Assembly: GCA_003557445.1 (NCBI GenBank)
Contig: PWOK01000262.1
Coordinates: 1-10,084 of the forward strand
Length of the DNA stretch: 10,084 nucleotides
DNA from: Halanaerobiaceae bacterium
GTDB lineage: Bacteria > Bacillota_F > Halanaerobiia > Halanaerobiales > CSSED10-376
Direction: 5' to 3'
Positions 6,411-10,084 of this stretch are shown here, piece after piece; positions within the stretch are counted from its first letter, which is position 1, and every line of letters begins with the position of its first letter. Position numbers and translations under genes: made by a program. The notes below the pieces were generated by a model. That model worked only from the letters and a program-made list of their open reading frames with translations, was not told where the DNA came from and did no database searches.

Positions 6411-7868
6411 ACTCTTTGCAGTATATATAAGAGAAAACATAAAAATAATAAACAGTGAAAAAGCTCCTATTAAATCCCCCCATTTTTGATAAAAGGTGTT
6501 ACCACGATTCAAATAAAGGCTGGAAACAAAAGAACCTTTATTTTCAACACCTTTTATCATTTCTATTTTTCCATCAGGATTAATAACACCACTATAGGCA
6601 TAATTTCCGGCTTTAACCACACTTTTTCTATTTTCTACTGCCCTGAATCTTGCAGCTGTCCACATCTGTTCCTGTAAATTAGTTATCCCAAACCAGGCTT
6701 CATTTGACTGAGTAACAATAAATTCAGCTTCATTAACTCTATTTCTAACATATTCAGGATTTAATATTTCAGAACAAATAACAATTAACCAGGAGGCAAA
6801 ATCTGTTTCAAAAATTGTATATTGATCACCTGAGGCAAGAGAACGCATATTCATACCTGTAATTAAATTTACCAGATTATTCAAAGGTATTCTTTCACCA
6901 AAAGGTACAAGTTCATTTTTATTATATCTCTGTTCTATATTATTATCAGCTGTTATTAAAAAACTACTATTGTATTTCTCCTGTACATTATCTATTATAG
7001 ACTGACTGCCAATAATTATATCTGTATCTACATCATTAATTTTATCAAAAAATATTTCCCTGTAATAACTATTGCGTATAATGTCAAAAGTTAAAGAAGA
7101 TTCCGGGGTTATAATTATATCAGTATTATCAACCTCTTTTGAATGGTCAATAATAAAATTTAAGTTATATCTAATATTTTCAGGTAACCATTTATCCTCC
7201 TGAGCAACTCTGGTTTGAACAATACCTGTATTTAGACTTTCCATATTATCAATATCAAATTGATTATTTTTATAAATACCTGTAGAAAAAATAATAAATA
7301 TAATTATTAAAAAAGCAAGAATACTCTTTTTTTCTCTTAGAAAAACAACCTTATATAAATAAATATTTATAAGAATTATAATAAAAGATATTAAAAATAC
7401 ACCACCTATGTCAGTAAGTTGCAATAATGTATTAAAATCAACCTGTGTATAACCAATAAAACCAAAAGGAAAATAGGTCATTAATCTAAATCTTAAATAC
7501 TCTATTCCCACCCAGCTAACAGCAGTTAATAGTGGATGAATTTTCCGGGAATTAATTTTAACAAATAAAATACCCCAGAGTCCATAAAAAAGACCGAGAA
7601 GTAAAACTGCCATAAAAACAAAAAATAAAACAAGTATTAAAGGCATTCCTGCAAAATCAGCCATAGGATAATATAACCAGTATGAGGCAACCCCCATAAT
7701 TACTGTACCCAGTATCCAGCCTGTTATAAAACCTTCTTTTAATGTTTTTTTATTATCCAGAACATATAAAACCGGTAAAAAGCCAATCCAGGCCAGAAGA
7801 TATAATGAGGGATTACTAAATGAAATAGAGAGTAAAAATCCTGATAATAAAATAAATATAATCTTCAA
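6393..7868 (-). CDS. lnt: Apolipoprotein N-acyltransferase
   Basis: The enzyme adds the third acyl chain to the N-terminal cysteine of lipoproteins in the inner membrane. The 491-residue protein has about seven hydrophobic segments between residues 1 and 200 and a final one at about 464-484. Between them lies a nitrilase-fold domain (about 212-450) facing the periplasm. The catalytic triad is visible: E256 in ITPESSLTF, K317 in YNKNELVPFGE, and C365 in VICSEI. SNEAWFG (388-394) and ARFRAVENR (406-414) are also typical. The start is TTG (7868-7866), supported by GGGAG six bases upstream. It is the last gene of the ahcY-crp-lnt operon, 20 bases after crp, and its last 18 bases overlap the convergent Fe-S gene. 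Canonical Lnt is unusual in monoderm Firmicutes, so it points to a cell with an outer membrane. Confidence 0.93.
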   Translation of the reverse strand: MKIIFILLSGFLLSISFSNPSLYLLAWIGFLPVLYVLDNKKTLKEGFITGWILGTVIMGVASYWLYYPMADFAGMPLILVLFFVFMAVLLLGLFYGLWGILFVKINSRKIHPLLTAVSWVGIEYLRFRLMTYFPFGFIGYTQVDFNTLLQLTDIGGVFLISFIIILINIYLYKVVFLREKKSILAFLIIIFIIFSTGIYKNNQFDIDNMESLNTGIVQTRVAQEDKWLPENIRYNLNFIIDHSKEVDNTDIIITPESSLTFDIIRNSYYREIFFDKINDVDTDIIIGSQSIIDNVQEKYNSSFLITADNNIEQRYNKNELVPFGERIPLNNLVNLITGMNMRSLASGDQYTIFETDFASWLIVICSEILNPEYVRNRVNEAEFIVTQSNEAWFGITNLQEQMWTAARFRAVENRKSVVKAGNYAYSGVINPDGKIEMIKGVENKGSFVSSLYLNRGNTFYQKWGDLIGAFSLFIIFMFSLIYTAKSLSNRF

Positions 7869-7888
7869 TTAAATCTCCCTTTCTAATA

Positions 7889-8572
7889 CTATTTATTTTC
7901 TAGATATGATTTCAATTTATCAAGATCATATACTAATAATTTGTTTCTTTTAATATCAATTAAATTTATCTTACGTAAAGAATTTAAAGCTCGACTGACA
8001 GTTTCCCGGGAAGCTCCAATATAATCTGCAATCTCCTGCTGACTGATATTTATAGGGACATTTTTAAAAGAATTTCCCTTTGCTTCTTTTGCCATGTCAA
8101 TTATAAATGATGTCACACGACCCCTGGTATCTCTTAAACCGAGATTTTTAATTCTATGTTGAGACTTATAAAGTTTTTTAGCCATTACATTTAACATACC
8201 CCAGGCAATATCTGGATTTTGATTAAAATGTTTTTTAAACTTTTTACGGGAAAGAATATCAACAGTTACATGATTTACAGTTCGTGTAGTAGCAGGATAT
8301 TCATCAAAACCAAATAATACTACTTCACCAAAAACATTTCCAGGTTTGATAATTTCCAGAATCTGTTCTTTTCCTGAAGCTGTTGCTTTTAGAATTTTCA
8401 CTTTACCTTTTTTAAGAAAATATATATTTTCACCTTTATCTCCTTCAAAAAATATTGTATAATCTTCTGGGAATGATTTAGTATTCATTAATTTATCGAC
8501 TTCTTTTAATTGTTTTTCTTCCAATTGTGAAAAAAGAACAAATTGCTTTAAATATTCAATATTTTTATCCAT
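7889..8572 (-). CDS. CRP/FNR-family transcriptional regulator
   Basis: At 227 residues it shows the usual layout: a cyclic-nucleotide-binding-type beta-roll (about 10-118), a long dimerisation helix (about 119-146) and a winged helix-turn-helix (about 150-215). The recognition segment GASRETVSRAL has R189, E190 and R194, equivalent to CRP R180, E181 and R185, predicting a TGTGA-type half-site like the one at 5560-5575. In the ligand pocket FGEVVLFGFDEYPATTR keeps the Gly-Glu, but Pro replaces the arginine that holds the cAMP phosphate. There is no cysteine in the whole protein, so FNR-type Fe-S sensing is excluded. The ligand is unknown; HcpR-like heme or other sensing is possible. It lies 17 bases after ahcY, with an AGGTAGG stretch as ribosome site, and 20 bases before lnt, so it is probably co-transcribed with both. 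Confidence 0.92.
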   Translation of the reverse strand: MDKNIEYLKQFVLFSQLEEKQLKEVDKLMNTKSFPEDYTIFFEGDKGENIYFLKKGKVKILKATASGKEQILEIIKPGNVFGEVVLFGFDEYPATTRTVNHVTVDILSRKKFKKHFNQNPDIAWGMLNVMAKKLYKSQHRIKNLGLRDTRGRVTSFIIDMAKEAKGNSFKNVPINISQQEIADYIGASRETVSRALNSLRKINLIDIKRNKLLVYDLDKLKSYLENK

Positions 8573-8589
8573 TCATTCCTACCTACCTT

Positions 8590-9831
8590 TTACCATTTAT
8601 TTAGATATTTTTTTTGTTCTTTACTTAATTTATCGATATTCAACCCCAGTGCTTTTAGTTTTAAATTAGCAACTTTTTTATCAATATTTTCAGGAACATT
8701 ATATAGTTTATTTTTAAGTTCATTTCTATTATCAAGTAAATATAATAATGATAAAACCTGAAGAGAAAAACTCATATCCATAATTTCTACAGGATGACCA
8801 TCAGCTGCTGCCAGGTTAACCAGTCTTCCTTCTGCTAGAAGATAAAGATCTTTATTATTTTCCAATCTAAATTGAGTAATATTTTTTCTAACATTTTCTT
8901 TTTTTATGGAAATATCATTTAAATCATTCTTACTAATTTCAACATCAAAATGACCTGCATTGGCCAGAATGGCACCATCTTTCATCTTTTTAAAATGATC
9001 TCCGGTAATTACATCTTTACAGCCAGTAACAGTTATAAAAATATCACCTTTAATAGCTGCTTTTTCCATGGGCATAACTTTAAAACCATCCATCCAGGCT
9101 TCACAGGCTTTAATAGGATCAATTTCACAGATAATAACTCTGGCACCTAATCCTTTTGCCCTTAGAGCAACTCCTTTACCACACCATCCATAACCAGCAA
9201 TTACCACTGTTTTACCGGCTACAGTTATATTGGTTGTTCTCATAATACCATCCCAGACTGATTGACCGGTACCATATCTATTATCAAATAAATACTTACA
9301 ATAAGCATCATTTACAGCTATCATGGGGAATTTAAGGATTTTTTCTTTTTCCATTGCTTTTAAACGGTGAATACCTGTAGTGGTTTCTTCAGCACCACCA
9401 ATAATCAAATTACTTAAATCAGGTCGTTCAGAATGTATTTTTTGTACCAGATCTCCACCATCATCAATAATTAAATGTGGATTACTATCCAGAACCCTGT
9501 TTAAATGCTGTTCATATTCATCTTTACTGGCTCCATACCAGCTGTGAACTTCAACACCTTTTTCTACAAGGCCAGCAGCTATATCATCTTGAGTTGATAG
9601 GGGATTACTGCCACAAATAGAAACATTAGCACCAAGTTGTTTTAAGACTAAAGCCATATACGCTGTTTTAGCTTCAAGATGTAAACATATGGCAATATTT
9701 TTATTCTCCAGAGGTGATTTTTTTATATATTGTTTTTTTATTTCATTTAAAATTTCCATCTTTCCTGTTACCCAGTTAATTTTTTTGATTCCCTTTTTAA
9801 CAGATTCTGGATGTTTTATGGAATTTGCCAT
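8590..9831 (-). CDS. ahcY: S-adenosylhomocysteine hydrolase, archaeal/Thermotogales type (possibly S-inosylhomocysteine hydrolase)
   Basis: This NAD-dependent cytosolic enzyme splits S-adenosylhomocysteine, the by-product of methyl transfer, into homocysteine and adenosine. At 413 residues it is short compared with the usual bacterial/eukaryotic forms (430-470). The substrate region has GGAEETTTGIHRL (145-157) with E148, and K179, D183 and N184 in the NDAYCKYLFDNRYGTGQS segment. The NAD-binding loop is AGYGWCGKG (212-220) instead of GYGDVGKG, with E236 for the ribose. NAGHFDVEI carries H294. The C-terminus has HPVEIMDMSF and ends without the K-x4-YRY tail of the common form. These variants match the Thermotoga and methanogen branch, of which the Methanocaldococcus member prefers S-inosylhomocysteine, so the substrate is not certain. 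It is the first gene of an operon with crp and lnt; the ATG has GGGAG eight bases upstream. Confidence 0.93.
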   Translation of the reverse strand: MANSIKHPESVKKGIKKINWVTGKMEILNEIKKQYIKKSPLENKNIAICLHLEAKTAYMALVLKQLGANVSICGSNPLSTQDDIAAGLVEKGVEVHSWYGASKDEYEQHLNRVLDSNPHLIIDDGGDLVQKIHSERPDLSNLIIGGAEETTTGIHRLKAMEKEKILKFPMIAVNDAYCKYLFDNRYGTGQSVWDGIMRTTNITVAGKTVVIAGYGWCGKGVALRAKGLGARVIICEIDPIKACEAWMDGFKVMPMEKAAIKGDIFITVTGCKDVITGDHFKKMKDGAILANAGHFDVEISKNDLNDISIKKENVRKNITQFRLENNKDLYLLAEGRLVNLAAADGHPVEIMDMSFSLQVLSLLYLLDNRNELKNKLYNVPENIDKKVANLKLKALGLNIDKLSKEQKKYLNKW

Positions 9832-9866
9832 TTACAAATCTCCCTTCCCTAATCCTTATTACTTAT

Positions 9867-9895
9867 ATTGTATTGTTAGAATATCTTCTTGTCAA
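9867..9895 (-). promoter_or_regulatory. Sigma-A type promoter of the ahcY-crp-lnt operon
   Basis: On the minus strand a perfect TTGACA (9895-9890) and TACAAT (9872-9867) are separated by 17 bases. Transcription would start near 9860, about 30 bases before the ahcY ATG. I see no TGTGA-type site around it and no SAM or SAH riboswitch in the short leader. Confidence 0.85.
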
Positions 9896-9932
9896 ATTAT
9901 TTTTTTAATAGATAATTTATTAAAAATGTAAT

Positions 9933-9960
9933 AAAAAAACAGTCATATAAAAACGACTGT
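9933..9960 (-). terminator. Rho-independent terminator of the gene entering from the right edge
   Basis: On the minus strand ACAGTC (9960-9955) can pair with GACTGT (9944-9939) around a 10-base loop, followed by a run of seven T residues (9939-9933). The stem is short (6 bp) but correctly placed 27 bases after the stop at 9988. The plus strand has no comparable T run, so it acts leftward. Confidence 0.7.
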
Positions 9961-9987
9961 ATCTTTTAAACTAATATATTATATATT

Positions 9988-10084
9988 TTATTTTATTGTT
10001 GTTCCTTTTTCGACAGAAATATTATTTTCTTCAAAAAAACCATCTACAGCGACAAGTGTATGTTTATATCTTTCCTCTGTTGAA
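9988..10084 (-). CDS. C-terminal end of an unidentified protein (partial)
   Basis: Reading leftward from the edge, an open frame of 31 codons ends with TAA at 9990-9988. The visible residues begin STEERYKHTLVAVDGFF and end with SVEKGTTIK. It is followed by a well-placed intrinsic terminator, which supports it as a real gene end. I do not recognise the family from so short a piece. The terminator and the strong ahcY promoter behind it suggest it is a separate transcription unit from ahcY. Confidence 0.6.
   Translation of the reverse strand, partial: STEERYKHTLVAVDGFFEENNISVEKGTTIK

Noticed and set aside
9832..9866. SAM or SAH riboswitch ahead of ahcY
   Set aside because: The promoter is followed by only about 30 bases before the start codon, too short for a known riboswitch, and no pairing elements are seen.
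1..10084. CRISPR array, insertion sequence, phage or toxin-antitoxin module
   Set aside because: No spaced direct repeats, terminal inverted repeats, transposase or phage motifs are seen; coding density and base composition are even throughout.

Overview
The window is AT-rich, almost wall-to-wall coding DNA with AGA-rich codon use and strong AGGAGG-type ribosome binding sites, as in low-GC Firmicutes. Two features narrow this. There is a full-length apolipoprotein N-acyltransferase (Lnt) with its catalytic residues, an enzyme typical of cells with an outer membrane. There is also an S-adenosylhomocysteine hydrolase of the archaeal/Thermotogales type. With the glutamate (C5) tetrapyrrole route and an iron-sulfur protein common in anaerobes, this best fits a strictly anaerobic diderm Firmicute, such as Halanaerobiales. 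That placement is an inference; no rRNA or other marker is present.

Left part (1-5494, all minus strand): a tightly packed tetrapyrrole operon read in the order hemL, sirC, hemB, hemA, hemC, cobA. cobA runs off the left edge. Gaps are 2-17 bases and hemC/cobA overlap by 17. HemA and HemL turn glutamyl-tRNA into 5-aminolevulinate, HemB makes porphobilinogen and HemC makes hydroxymethylbilane. CobA methylates uroporphyrinogen III to precorrin-2 and SirC oxidises precorrin-2 to sirohydrochlorin. The uroporphyrinogen III synthase (HemD) step is not visible; it may be fused to CobA or lie beyond the edge. No hemE/hemN-type gene is seen, so the visible part points to siroheme and/or cobalamin (or siroheme-dependent heme).

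Middle (5495-5651): a divergent control region. It holds a good sigma-A type promoter for the hem operon (TTGCCA, 17 bases, TATACT), a CRP-type inverted repeat (TGTGG-N6-TCACA) lying on its -35 box, a 12-base palindrome over the -10, and a weaker promoter facing right. The rightward gene (5652-6410) encodes an uncharacterised 252-residue, Cys-rich Fe-S protein. Its second ferredoxin-like motif lacks one cysteine, and its C-terminal domain has four further cysteines.

Right part (6393-9831, minus strand): an operon ahcY, crp-like regulator, lnt. It is driven by a near-perfect promoter (TTGACA, 17 bases, TACAAT) just downstream of an intrinsic terminator that closes an unidentified gene entering from the right edge. 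The CRP-like protein keeps the three DNA-contacting residues (R-E-R) that in E. coli CRP read TGTGA, so it is a plausible reader of the site upstream of hemL. It lacks the cAMP-binding arginine and any cysteine, so its ligand is unknown.

Most of the window is ordinary metabolism. The parts worth a second look are the divergent control region, the Fe-S protein, the regulator, the choice of substrate by the AhcY-type enzyme, and two unusual residues in HemA.
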